Assembly: GCA_030141605.1 (NCBI GenBank)
Contig: JAQGDQ010000342.1
Coordinates: 141,501-205,500, forward strand
Direction: 5' to 3'
Source: Tubiluchus corallicola
Taxonomy: Eukaryota; Priapulida; Priapulimorpha; Priapulimorphida; Tubiluchidae
DNA length: 64,000 nucleotides
Within the stretch, counting starts at the first letter, position 1. Every line of letters begins with the position of its first letter. Shown piece by piece: positions 1 through 11,480 of this stretch. The notes under the pieces are model-generated. The model worked only from the letters and a program-made list of their open reading frames with translations. It searched no databases and had not been told where the DNA came from. Position numbers and translations under genes: made by a program.

Positions 1-276
1 TGATCAGAATTTGAAATAAGCTGAAACATCCCCCCCTCCCCAAGTGCCTCTAAGTTTGGCAGTTGTTCAGTGTCACCGCCCCCCCCCCCTCCCCAACTCA
101 TTTTGATAACATGCTAAGAAACTTTCAATTTGCACAAAGCACTGGACATAAAACTATAATTTTTTGGCTAACAAAATTTTGTAGTTCAGATCGGAACCTG
201 GCATAAGTAAATTGTAGCTCCAAGAGTTACTTCAACGAAATGGCCGTTAAGACATGTATTCAAGCAAAAACAATAC
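1..276. other. intron sequence of the FNBP4-like gene, no feature seen
   Basis: This stretch lies downstream (minus strand) of the last exon I can place, which ends at a GT donor at 275-276. It holds two C-rich runs (about 31-42 and 77-93) and no exon-like reading frame that I could join in phase. The gene must continue to the left of the window. Confidence 0.5.
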
Positions 277-3200
277 CTGCTGCGAGACCTTCGGCCGTTT
301 TTCTGTCCGCGTTCTTCGTGTCTTTCTTCTTCTCTTCCTTTTCAAGTTTTTCAAGCTCTTGCTAAATGTTCAAATAAAAAAAAAAAAAACGATGAAAAGT
401 TCCGTGAAGGTCAAACTACATGCCGTAAAAATGAACAATCTGCATCCTGTTCAGGATCGTGACATCCGGTAACGGATGCGGCAGAAATGTTTGTTATATT
501 TTGCATTCATTGCACTTCTATTCATTACTCGGTGACGCCGAAAATGAACAGGTGAATGCCATCACACGAACAAAATGCTAAACAAATGAAATATCTTCTA
601 CGGTGATTTGTAAATCGGCAATACAGATCCGGATCCACCCGGAACCCGCACAACTGAATCCGGTACATTACTATTAAAAACTAATAAAAAGTGCAAAACA
701 CAAATACATAAAACAATTAGGTAAGTAACAACATAAACTGACAATTTACCTGCTTTTTCAAAAGCTGTAGCTCTAATTCCATCTCTTCTATCTCGTCAGG
801 GAATGACTGGTTATCTGCCTCTGCATCGTCTTCAACAGCACTTACGATGCTTTTGTGTACATCGCTGGATGCTTAGCAAATAAAAAAACATAAGCAGAAA
901 GCACTTGCAATTTATTAATATACGCAAAATTTTTATCTTCATCGGAATAGCGAGGCCACTATGTCCATTTACTGACAGATGTTAAGCAATAAGCGACATG
1001 ATGGTAAAATTGCTCCGGGCTGTGCTGTGTGCCACGTCACTGCTGATTGTCTATCTCATTGAGGGAAGATGAGCATTTATCTAAACAGGCTAACACAACT
1101 GCTGGTTAAGATCAGATCTTAGAGGATTTTCCTTGACAATATGATAAGGTGTGGTTCTACCCAATTCACCCACGTAATAAATAGTAACCCTGCCAATGAG
1201 TGACAGAAGTCAGAAAAACAATTGCACCATAAATAAAAAAAGACACCACACAAACTGTGACCAAACCACTAAGCGATTATTGCGACATTAGACTTTGTTG
1301 TGGTTACTTCGTGAAAATATTACTTGCAACACAGTGCATTTTCTATCAAAACATGATGAAGTGCCAAAACAAGTAAACAGAAAATACAAACAACCAAACA
1401 AGTAAATAAACAGGCACCTAAGTAAACAAACAAAGAGAGAAACCAATGAACAAGCAAGCAAACAAAAAATACCCAAATAAAAAAGTAAACACAATAGTAA
1501 GAGTTCAAATGTATAAATAAAATCTCTGCAATTTACCATTATCCTTCACATACGGCACCAACTTTTTCTTCTTGTCTTTCTCAGACGATGTTAGCTTGTG
1601 TTTTCCCCGACGGCGAGGAGCCTTGTGCTGCGTCTTCTTTTCCCCGGCGAACTCAGAAATGGGAACACCCTTTTCCGACAGTTTTGGCTTTTCAGTATGT
1701 TTAAATGGTGGTAACTGTGGTCCAATTTCTGCAACGGGTTCAGGCCACAACGGTCCATCAGGCAAGATTACTGCTGCACTTTCTGTACCATCAGTTTTGC
1801 TGAGATAATCAGGTGCAAGACTTACAACGGGCTCCTTTTGTTGCTTGCCTCGAAGAGACACTGGTAACTGACCAACGGTCAGAGAATTCACACTTGACAC
1901 ATCTAACATATTTGTTGACTGTTTACTTTTCATTTTGGTATTTAGTTCTGTTTTATCAGCCGCTTTTACGTCTTTACTTGGCAATTCTGACGGTGTTACT
2001 TCACCACGATTAAAATTCACAGGAAACTGACTATTAGAATCTTCTTGTTGGCTGAATTCATTTATAAACTCAGATGTTGCTTCATCCGGCATTGTCGCTT
2101 TGCTAAAAATAAAACAGATTTTGAGGATCAATCCGGTTTAAAAACCGCACTCATCCTAACACAATCACCAAAATGCAACAGTAGCAATACATGTAGAGAA
2201 AAAACATTGAGAATATGTAAAAAGTTTACACGAAACATAATTTAAACAGGCGCCAGATAAAACCTAAAAGAGATATGTTGTCTTTGAAATTCAAGTTTAG
2301 ACATTTATGCACAAAATTTGAGATACACAAACAAATTTTCAATGGCACTTTAAAAAAACGTCACTTGAAATTACTGATAATCTATGTGGTACACAAATTC
2401 AATTGTTGTTAAAGATAACAGATTTTTCTTCATTAAGGTTGGATGAGATTTTGCCAAATTTAAGTAAATCAAGTGCTGTAACAGCCCACAAACTGTTGGT
2501 TACTGCCATATCTTTGTAAACTGTATATTTTTATACGAAATAAACTCATAATAAAAAATAATAAGACTTCAAACTCTCATTGACAGCGCTTAGAAAAACA
2601 TAGGCGACTGAAGACAGAACCACCCAGGGACCAGGCCCACCCAAAGGGTAAACAATCAGATGCTTCATTAAACCAATTACTCTCTCCACACAATTAGACA
2701 TTGCACTGCTTAAAGCTCATAATTCGAATACCTCGACAGTTTCAAGCAACTAAACATTTAAGCCCCATGTTCAATACTGTCCAATGGACAGACTGCGCAA
2801 AATTTGTCAGCCTCCATTCCCCACTAGTTGCTACAATAATGTCAAGTCTTTATCCCCAGAGTTTGAAGACATAAGATCAACCATGTTACTGAAACATCCC
2901 GAGCCCAGTCACGCAAACAAGGATGAGCTGTGCCCAAATTTCAATAAACAAATTACCCGAAACATTAATTATCTATGGGGGCAGATTTAATGCCGCAGTT
3001 CAAACACTGAAAGATATTTGCCAGACTCCTATATTCAAAGTACAACTTGTCATTCCCTTAGCTAGCTGCTGGAATAGCTTCGAAACCCAATGTCAAATGC
3101 TCAATGAGCAGGCTGCATAACATTATGGATATCCGTAAAATAAGATCAAAAATCCATAAAATAAAATTTGAAAAATCCATAAAATAAGAAATGCATGAAA

Positions 3201-6200
3201 TAAAAAAATATTTTTTTTGTGATTTTTTGTACAAAATAATGCAATCAAAACTGACTACAGGCATTGGATCGGAAACTTCAGCCTAGAGGGCATTCTACAT
3301 TCGTACCAAATAGATGAATTATTTGAAATGAAGTGATGAATTACAAGGCATTGTCTCGTAAAATTTGATTAAATTTGAAGTGATATGAAACCGATAAAAT
3401 TAAAACCAAGTCCTGCGTGTTTAAAAACACGTTTGAAGCACTCCTGTTTTTACTTTTTAATTGATTTCCGACTGGGCATCTCGTTCCAGATATAGTCTAT
3501 TTTGTATTTTATTTATTTTATACATATCCATAATCTTATGCACCCTGTCAATGAGCTACAACTGAACGGACGTTGATTAAAATCCACGACGATCTGAGCG
3601 CAAGCACCCAAATGTTTTTCAGGTAACTCTTTGAAAAAAAAATTAATTTGCAAATTTCTAAATAACCAGGCATGCAAAAGCAAAACAAAGATGATTATCC
3701 ACGCAGCTGAATACCATGCATCTTCCGTAGTCATGGAAGCAACTTGCTGCTGCAATTCTTCGGGCACATCCCAGGTGACTTCGTTAGTTTCTGTGTTCCA
3801 GTAGTAATAATACTGAACGTTGTCGTCCCAGATCTGCTGCCACCTTGAGGTTGGTTCCGGAACTGAAAAATGATAGTATATGGAGAGACGTTAAGTACGC
3901 AGAGCAAAAATATATAAAATAGCAAAATCATGCCAGAAAAGAAAAGTGAGTTTGTTTTGTTTGTAGCTAAAGAATGAAAGAATGTAGGAAAGAAGGAAAG
4001 AGCCTGTAAAACAAGTAACAGGTGAATAAATAGTTGAATATTACAAAAAATAGAAATAACGAATGGCTTATGTGAAGGAATTATAGTTACGTCAGTTGCC
4101 CGTTGCAGTGTGCTTTCACTTTTCAGTCATTCAGATATCTGATGGTAGGGAAAGTGCAGCAGCAATCTTGCCTGATGGACCATTGTGGCCTGAACCCGTT
4201 GCAGAAATTGGACCACAGTAACCACCATTTAAACATAGTGAAAAGCCAAAACTGTCGGAAAAGGACGTTCCCGTTTTTAAGTTTGTTAGAATATAATATA
4301 TGACAGCACCACTTGCCTCTCAGAAACACACTGCGCAACAACAAGGACCCTACCTCATTAGTAGAATACGTTCCACTTGTGATGTAAGCACAGCATCTTA
4401 AAATCATGCGTTAGCCCAACAATACTGTCAAAATTCGCCAAGTTTGCATGTCTCACAGTCGATGTTATATCGCAGCACCATACTTTAATTTTGGCTTTCG
4501 CAAACGCTGCGAACCTTTCTGCCATTTATAAATTTTTCCCGCTTGTAACGTTTCAGGTGCTTTAGCTGTGTTGCCGACCATTAATTGGGTTTAAAAGCTG
4601 ATATTTAATTATCAGAACCATTCTGGCAATAAAAGTTTAAAATTGATTATGGTATAACAATGAAATGAGTTGATCAAACTGGGGTAGGACCTAAAAAATC
4701 ATTCTGTTTTCTTATAAAGTGACAATTCGTTACAAAATGAAAGCAACTGCGTCTTATGAAGAGGATGTAACTCAGGGCTGTGCAAGTTGCGGCCCGTGGG
4801 CCACTTGCGGCCCGTCGAGAGAATTTGTGAACCTAATGAAAGTGCGGCCCGGGCGATTAATTGAGTGTGTCAAGCTGAAGTCCGTACCATGATCCCAAAG
4901 ATAGTGCGGGTAGTTTTTTCTACTAGATCGGATGCCAATAACCCTTACAAGACAGTTGTAGCTTAATGTCACTGTACTACACAGACTGTGTGATACACAT
5001 TACTAATATGCACTGTATTGAAATTACCACTATCTGTCCTGAAAGTAGAAATATATGGTTTGTAATATAAATTTTAATAACTTCTAAAATAGTTCCTTGA
5101 GTGTAGTAGTAATGATGTACGCAGGTCAGATGCAAAAAAATCGTTATTAGGTCCTACTGTACTTGACCAAACTGCCTGTGGCCTGCAGGAATTGCGGGAA
5201 AGTTTAATGTGGCCCGGCTAGTCAGATAATTTGCACACCCCTGGTATAACTATAGAAAAATACATAGAATACCTGCAGGTGTTGCTGCTGAATCCTCAGC
5301 TAGAATTTCTTCTGCATCACTTGCATCAACAACATCGTCTATCGATTCAATCTCCTGGAATCAAAAACTTTTGACTATTTTATACAAAATCAAATTGTTG
5401 CAGTTCAAAGACTTTAATCGTTTTCTATCCAACTAACCGATCAATTTGCAAATTACAATTTAATTTTAAATGTAAAGTGCATCAGTTACTCTTCTCTTTT
5501 CTCCTGCCCCTTTTCATCTTTTATCTTCTTGTTTGAGGAGCAAATATTGTGATTTTCTCAGTTCTTCTCAAAGAAAACAAAGGTAAACCTCTCATTCTGC
5601 ACTCCTCAGTTGAGCTAGACTGTCAGTGGTAGCTTGATTTGAAAAATGAACTATTCTACTGTTCTTACAGTAAGTGATGTTCATCAGACTCACGGTTAAA
5701 GGAGTCAGTCACTTAACCCTTTCAGTCGCAAATTATTTTTTTAATAAGAAAAAATTTTTTGGCTCGGTACTTTTGTTCAGTATGTCCATCTTGTTTACAC
5801 ATAATAATCATTTTTTTCTACCTCTGCCCTCGTGCTAAATATAGCCAGTATCCCACGGGATACATTGGGATTCAATGGAAGCATCAAATGTGCTTCATTT
5901 TGCAACTGCTGATAATTTTTTAAAGTATCTAAGACATTTAGTTATGATCTGTACAAAGTCGTCTCTAAAGTAAGCTTTTAAGCTTTTAAGCTATGTAGAT
6001 TTTCTAGTTTGCCATTTTATCACCATTTTTAGTCTATTGTTATTGGCTTAAATCAAAATAACTATTAACAGATCAAATAACTGTCAGTTTTAAAATTTTA
6101 TTAATTTTAAAGGCAGAAAATATTCTCGTATTCCACGGGATACAACGAGTATGAAAGGGTTAATTGACTCAAAAACATCTGACACTCCTATTCAAATGTA

Positions 6201-7459
6201 TATAAAAATTGTCGACAATTGACTCAAGTAACTCTGCATAATTAACTCAATATTTTTCCCTCAAAATAAGACACTTGTGAATGACCATAAAGCTCTTATT
6301 GCTTTCATATCATCTTAATGTCGCTTTTGTGCGCTATAATATACGTAGAAACAGTCGTGTTAAGTATAGTTTTGTTTGAAAGCAGGTAAGTACATTTATC
6401 GCGCTAATATACTAGCATATACCTGCTTTGAATCTGTCACCAACTCGTCTGCATTAAGTGAAAATTTACTAGCTTGGAACCATTTAGATACGTCACCCAA
6501 AATAGTATTTATATTATTTACAGAAAAATTATCAATCTCAACTGGAACATAATTTAATCAACTTTAACAATTTCTTTTAGTTTTGTCAAAGTACAGTGTA
6601 TAACTATAACTGTATTACAAAATTACGTAACTAATGATTTTTCATTTTTTCAATAATGGATGAGTCCGAGTACAGTTGACATTCTCTGACCGTATACATG
6701 TACATTAAACGAAGCAAAATATCGATTATCGTAAAATTTAGTCCATTACGGGCTTGAACTAGAAAATACCTTTAAGAAATCAATGAGCTTGTTATCAACA
6801 CCATCATCAGAGCTTGCCTGTACCCTGGCTTGTGATTGGCTGGGCTTATCAGGATCGAAGATGCCATACTGAGGCGGCTCACTGACAGCAGTGTAAAGGT
6901 CCTGTCGGCGATCTATGATAGAAAGTTATGCAAGAATAATAATATAGTTCAAGATAAATTATTATTTAAAGGCCTATATAACTCCAGCAGATGTCGCTCA
7001 AGTTTTTTTAACACATTATTGTGATTACACAAAGAATTCATAGTTGTCGTTATTAAACAAAAGAAACTTGCAAATTAAATAACCCACCTTTTTCTGGCGA
7101 ATTTCGAAAGTGTGCGCATTGCCGTAAGATCGCCATAATTCGCGTCTTTGGCGCGAGCAAACAAGAATGACGTGCGAGGTATAGAAAGCGTGTTTGGCCA
7201 GGGACATGATCCAGGGCCTATTTCAGCCTAGGCGAGGCCCGGGGAAGTGGGGTGTGTGAGACCCCATCGGTAAAATTTTTGAACTGCTAGAACGCCGGAG
7301 AAGCATTTTCAAAGAGAAAATATGGAGTTATACAGTTGTTAAAGGAAAGAGCAATCGAAAGAAAAACTGCTTTATTCTCAAGACCAGTCCTTAACACTTG
7401 TCAATACTGGCAAACGGCGTGTGTGCGGCAAGAGAGAGAGACAGGGAGAGAGAGAGAGA

Positions 7460-7513
<54 letters not shown>

Positions 7514-8228
7514 GTAGGTTCGCGTAAAGCAAAAAAAATGTTACCTTGGCGCGAGGACCCCCTAGAGGGTGAGGCCCCGGGGAAGTATCCCCACTTGAAA
7601 TAGGCCCTGGGGACGTCACTTTACCGATCTTTGGTGACACTCATAACGTGTCACTCGTCTCGCACAACAAAAAATGCTGGTTCTTCAAATTTAATATCGC
7701 TGACAACGAAGTGATAAAAAATCAAAACAAACAAGTTTTACAGTTTATGTTGAAATAAATTGAATATTCGTACTGAGAGTAGGATTTTAAGTTGTAAAAG
7801 CTTATATTATAGTGAGAGTTTAGTTTGACTTTAAGGAAAGAAAAACATTTGAAACGCGAGCAACACATAACAGAAAAGTTCTCATTTAATTTCTGCTAAC
7901 TGCAAAGACATTTCACAAAAATTCAACAGAGACGGTTTTGGGTTAACATCACAGACAATGTGACCAAGAAAACCAACATTTGTAACTTGAATTTTGTTAA
8001 TTTCGTATGTCTAAAAACTGTCTACGTTTAGTAAAAAACTAATTTGTACTTGCGACCAAGTAGGAAAGAGATCTAACTACTGAGTAGCCTCCTATATTTT
8101 ATCAGAAGTATAAACACAGACAAATAATTTGGATCATAAAAACTGTTCATTTGTTTACCTTTGTCGTCATCAAGCTGAAGAACTGTTCTCCGTCGGCCAA
8201 ACACTTGCCGGTCCTTTTTCTTGCCCAT
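277..8228 (-). CDS. FNBP4: formin-binding protein 4 homologue (partial, 3' end outside window)
   Basis: Coding exons on the minus strand are 8228-8159, 6912-6770, 6536-6423, 5354-5273, 3862-3715, 2102-1537, 871-750 and 361-277. All have GT-AG borders and the phases join, giving about 443 residues. The N-terminus MGKKKDRQVFGRRRTVLQL matches the start of FNBP4. Residues about 144-169 form a WW domain (W144, the YYYW aromatic block at 154-157, W166 and P169), which in this family binds proline-rich ligands such as formins. Exon 6 (residues about 186-374) is a long low-complexity linker carrying ILPDGPLWPEP. Exons 7-8 are acidic then Lys/Glu-rich helical (ELELQLLKKQ, QELEKLEKEEKKK), as in FNBP4. 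The expected second WW domain and C-terminus lie beyond base 1. FNBP4 is a nuclear protein of formin and splicing complexes; that role is family knowledge. Least certain is the acceptor of exon 3: the AG at 6542-6543 breaks the frame, whereas the AG at 6537-6538 keeps it and restores DFLK-IDNF. Confidence 0.87.
4128..4280 (+). pseudogene. inverted partial copy of FNBP4 exon 6
   Basis: About 150 bases read on the plus strand as ILPDGPLWPEPVAEIGPQ, then a stop, then PPFKHSEKPKLSEK. They are close to identical (my estimate is about 94%) to part of FNBP4 exon 6 on the minus strand (about 1640-1790). A TTA to TAA change creates an in-frame stop and no splice sites flank the copy. It lies in the FNBP4 intron between the 5273-5354 and 3715-3862 exons, in antisense orientation, so the pre-mRNA carries both the exon and its complement. 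It is not coding. Confidence 0.85.
4773..5243. mobile_element. non-autonomous hAT-like element
   Basis: The ends form a terminal inverted repeat: CAGGGCTGTGCAAGTT on the left and AATTTGCACACCCCTG on the right. The flanking octamers ATGTAACT (4765-4772) and GTATAACT (5244-5251) agree at 6 of 8 positions, as expected for an aged hAT 8-bp target duplication. The interior is rich in GCGGCCCG and has no transposase frame. A shorter relative sits at 24896-25039 and shares the block around GATAGTGCGGGT. Confidence 0.72.
5717..6159. mobile_element. piggyBac-like MITE
   Basis: The sequence starts CCCTTTCA and ends TGAAAGGG, a perfect short inverted repeat, and is flanked on both sides by TTAA (5713-5716 and 6160-6163), the piggyBac target. 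The 443-bp interior is AT-rich and contains two related CCACGGGATACA motifs (near 5854 and 6133). No transposase is encoded. It lies in an FNBP4 intron. Confidence 0.7.
7212..7609. mobile_element. MITE-like element with 14-bp inverted ends
   Basis: The left end CAGGGCCTATTTCA is the exact reverse complement of the right end TGAAATAGGCCCTG. GAGGCCC(C)GGGGAAGT is repeated just inside both ends, and the same ends and inner motif recur in the short element at 38769-38839. The interior carries a (GA)n tract at about 7431-7511. No convincing 8-bp target duplication is visible here. It lies in FNBP4 intron 1. Confidence 0.62.
7431..7511. repeat. (GA)n microsatellite
   Basis: Near-pure GA dinucleotide repeat of about 80 bases. 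Reading frames across it (Arg-Glu or Leu-Ser runs) are artefacts of the repeat. Confidence 0.95.
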
Positions 8229-8275
8229 ATTAAACTGACCTCTTCATCCTCTTAGAGCAAGCTATCTAACGCCAC
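8229..8275 (-). other. FNBP4 5' UTR segment with upstream splice acceptor
   Basis: On the minus strand the sequence before the ATG at 8228 runs back to a pyrimidine-rich stretch ending ACAG (AG at 8276-8277). This suggests that the first coding exon is preceded by a non-coding exon further to the right. I did not locate that exon or a promoter. Confidence 0.45.
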
Positions 8276-8649
8276 CTGTAGAAAAGTAAAACATTTTAGA
8301 AAATATCATTAGTTAATTATGACTGTAACTGCCTGTACTACTTATAAATTGGATGCATGTTTGTGCAGAAATACATGCTTGCATATTAGCAAGTATAAAC
8401 TAGCAGCCTAGTAGTATAACAATTCGTTGTCACTTGCTTGATATAACAGGGATTTAGGCACCAGACGGATGGATGGATGGACAGAAAAATTCTGCATCGA
8501 CTGACAGAGTCGGATTTTTTATTTGCTACCTTACACTATATTCCTATCTAAAAAACGAATCGTTAGGTTTGAACATTCACTTTCTGTGTTACGGTGACAA
8601 TAATATATATATTATTAAGTTTAGTATATATTAGACAAGTAGTATATAT

Positions 8650-9440
8650 ATATCTAGACAAGCGCAAATTTGAATTTCTTGATACAGTAATCATTCTGAG
8701 GTTATATAAGTCATTGATCAGACCATCCTTGATTACGCAGATGTGGTGTAGAACCCATCAAGACAAGATTCTATCCGCACAGTAAACAAATTTCAACGAA
8801 GAATGACCAAGTTGATTCGAGGAATGAGTAACCCAACCTATTCACAAAGGCCTCAAGAAATTTGTCTAACCACACATAAGTATAGATGCATAAGACAGGA
8901 TTTGATACAAGCTTTTAGAATTCTACATGGTACTGACAAAACATACATGCATGATTATGTTACAAGATGTCAACAACAATAAAAGACAAGAGGTCATTCA
9001 TGCATATTGCTCAAGCATCGTATCCAGGGCAGTTGGTCAAAACGTCAGCATGTATTTTCATTCGGGTTGTCTAAAATACACAAAAGTACAAATGAACATG
9101 GGAGAAAGGGTGGCAAAAAACCAAAGGTTATCGAGTCAACCACCCTTCTCAAAGGACAGTAAACAAAAGGACGCTAATGACAGTAGACACAACTATATTA
9201 AAAAATACATAAACGTGCAGAAATACAATAACAAAAATACAAGATTACAACAGCAAAAAAAACAAAAATCAAAAACCCTGACAAATTTATGAACTACTAA
9301 GCAACTCATTGAAAATACCTCACAATTGTTTCTGAGTGAAATCATTATGTTCAGTTTAAGCTAGTTTAGTATAATGGAGGGGCAAATAGCACTCATGCTA
9401 ATACCCCCATTCTGGATTCTAATGTTCACCTCATATCAAT
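8650..9440 (+). mobile_element. decayed non-LTR retrotransposon (CR1-like RT C-terminus and 3' region)
   Basis: Translation in two frames gives LYKSLIRPSLI and then NPSRQDSIRTVNKFQRRM, TKLIRGMSNPTYSQRPQEIC and YRCIRQDLIQAFRILHG. This is the typical end of a CR1-type reverse transcriptase ORF. One frameshift (about 8735) and a TGG to TAG change within the VVW motif show it is dead. The following 400 bases look like its 3' region and end in unremarkable AT-rich DNA. Confidence 0.8.
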
Positions 9441-10754
9441 TACTACGCCTACAACAGGCTGAAAAAGAATTCACTTTATTAGAATTAGGATACTGAAGTA
9501 CCTACCGACGAACAAAATTTTAATAATAACTTGAACTTCTTCATATACAGCTTTCAATCTCCATGTAATGTACATTTTTGGGTATAATCACAACCCATAC
9601 TGTAAACCCGCCATGTTGAAGAAGTTTTCTTTTCCTTTTTCCTGATTACGACTTTTACTTGCACAGGGAGCACTCGGCCAATAGCACATAAATTGAAGCC
9701 ACGTTGTTGCGATTCAGAGCGATTCAAAATTTCTGTCAGGCTCCTGTATAGTGTATATCCACGTCATAAAAAAAACTAGCCAAAAAAACTGCATCGTGTC
9801 ACGCTGTTGTTCTTTACCTGTACATTGATCGCCATAATTTCTCTAAAACAGTTCTACTACATGTATGATCCAATAATCAGCATTGAGTCTCACTAATGAG
9901 TAGAGCCATTAATACAAAATTGTTGTATAAGGATTTGGTATAGGAATTAGAGATGCAAAGTTTATTATATTGGACAATAATTGTTTATAACATTAAGAGA
10001 AAATGACGTTGAAGACACCCGTGCACCTTAAAGTATTAAGTTAGAGCAGTAATTGGAATGGAATTCCGTCATGCTTGCATCACATAATATAAAGAAGAGT
10101 GCATTTCATGAATAGGGAGTTGATTACCGATCTAAAGCTATATAGACGTGTGGTAACATAAGTCGGCAGTAGCAGGTCAAAGTTGAACATTCTTTTCAGT
10201 GAGCTATTACAAGGCTTGGAGCAAAATGAGACAAGCCAGCACCAGCGAGCAGTCCAAGGTGAATTACTTGTATGCAGTACTATTGCAGAGTCAATAATCA
10301 GCTCTCGTATGCAGAACGCTATAATTATAATAATATTATGACCATATAATTATACTGTGGTTAGATGTGTTAGACCTGTCTTATAATTATTCTTATAGAT
10401 GTATGTTCTCTGCTTTTACGTACGTTCTAACTGTTTTTCTATTTCTTTTTCTATTACAATTTTAATGAGTTTTGCATTCTTTCAGCATTTATATCTAAAT
10501 CATACATACTTTAGTTCTGCCCCTCCCCCATGCTTCTTTTCTCGTGTAACATACAGTTTCGTCGATACAGTCACCTAAGTTAACATGGCTCACTCTTTGT
10601 TTTTTCTGTGGAAGAAAAATACATTCGTACCTTTGATTTCATACCTATTCATACGCCATACATTCGTGTATTTTTTTATGATCTTTTGAGGTTGCATTTG
10701 CCTTGTATAAACGATATCTGCATAGCTTATGCTGGATACTTTGAAGAGTTGACA
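9441..10754. other. intergenic, nothing recognised
   Basis: AT-rich sequence without a supported exon or structured repeat. The homology of the receptor cluster begins only at about 10755. Confidence 0.5.
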
Positions 10755-11480
10755 AGGCAAATCAAGGTTTGTTCCTATTTGGGATGGCGATCCCACTGCA
10801 CATTTAGTGAAAGATGTAATGATGATATTAAGTAATGCACTAAACTTTAGCTTTAATATAAATGTTATTGGAGCTTTAGAAAGTGCAGAAACAGTGGCTG
10901 AAAAAGCTCAGGTAGATATGTTTGAACTGCTGACTATACACTGTTCCTGTCAATCTCGGATATTTAGTTGCTACTTCTATCTTAAAAAGCAGTCCACCTG
11001 ATACGGATTATGGAAAGCTGTGGAAGACAATGGAAAATAATGACAATGTACCCGTGGTGATGCTGCTACAGCATTAGATCTCATGGTTACAGGAAAGTAT
11101 ACATAATTTCGTGATGACATCTACGCAAAGTTGGATTTTATTACAGATCTCAAATTGCATGAAAAATGTCGATTTTCTGTGGCACCAGTTGCCACAACTC
11201 CAATGCCATTAACGTTAGCCGTTCCAAAAAGTACTCACGTAGAAGCCCTAAACTACGGCGTAGCTAAATTGCTGCAAAGTGGCATAATGAATCGGCTGTG
11301 AGAAGAAATGTTTCATCCAGCTCAGCAGTGTTTGGACACAACTCAAATTGTTGAAGCAGATGCACTTCCTGTAAAACACCTCAGTGCTGCCTTATGGAAT
11401 ATTTGGAATGAGTGCTGCACTCTTTACTTTTGAGTTCACTATCGTATAAAGCAGATCACAAATTGACATATTAGTTGATG
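10755..11480 (+). pseudogene. IR-like receptor pseudogene 1 (pore segment deleted)
   Basis: It matches the intact receptors at 13172 and 18209 but has lost the N-terminus (homology starts near VPIWDGDPTAHLVKDV) and everything from just after the first half of lobe S1 (EVDMFGLLT) to PVT of lobe S2. The deletion, joined near 10941, removes TM1, the pore loop and TM3. The rest of S2 and TM4 follows with in-frame stops (TAA near 11105, TGA near 11300) and at least one frameshift (near 11055). The 3' flank to about 11720 resembles that of the gene at 18209 (for example GTTCAAC(A/T)GGAACAATT), so it is probably a duplicate of that gene. Confidence 0.85.

Noticed and set aside
1505..2131. Stand-alone 208-residue protein on the minus strand
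   Set aside because: Its first codons lie in intron sequence upstream of an AG acceptor and its end reads through a GT donor; it is FNBP4 exon 6.
6423..6541. Resemblance of this exon to a LINE reverse transcriptase (VSKWFQASKFSLNADE)
   Set aside because: It splices in phase between FNBP4 exons and continues the family motif DFLK-IDNF; no other RT blocks lie nearby. I treat the likeness as chance.
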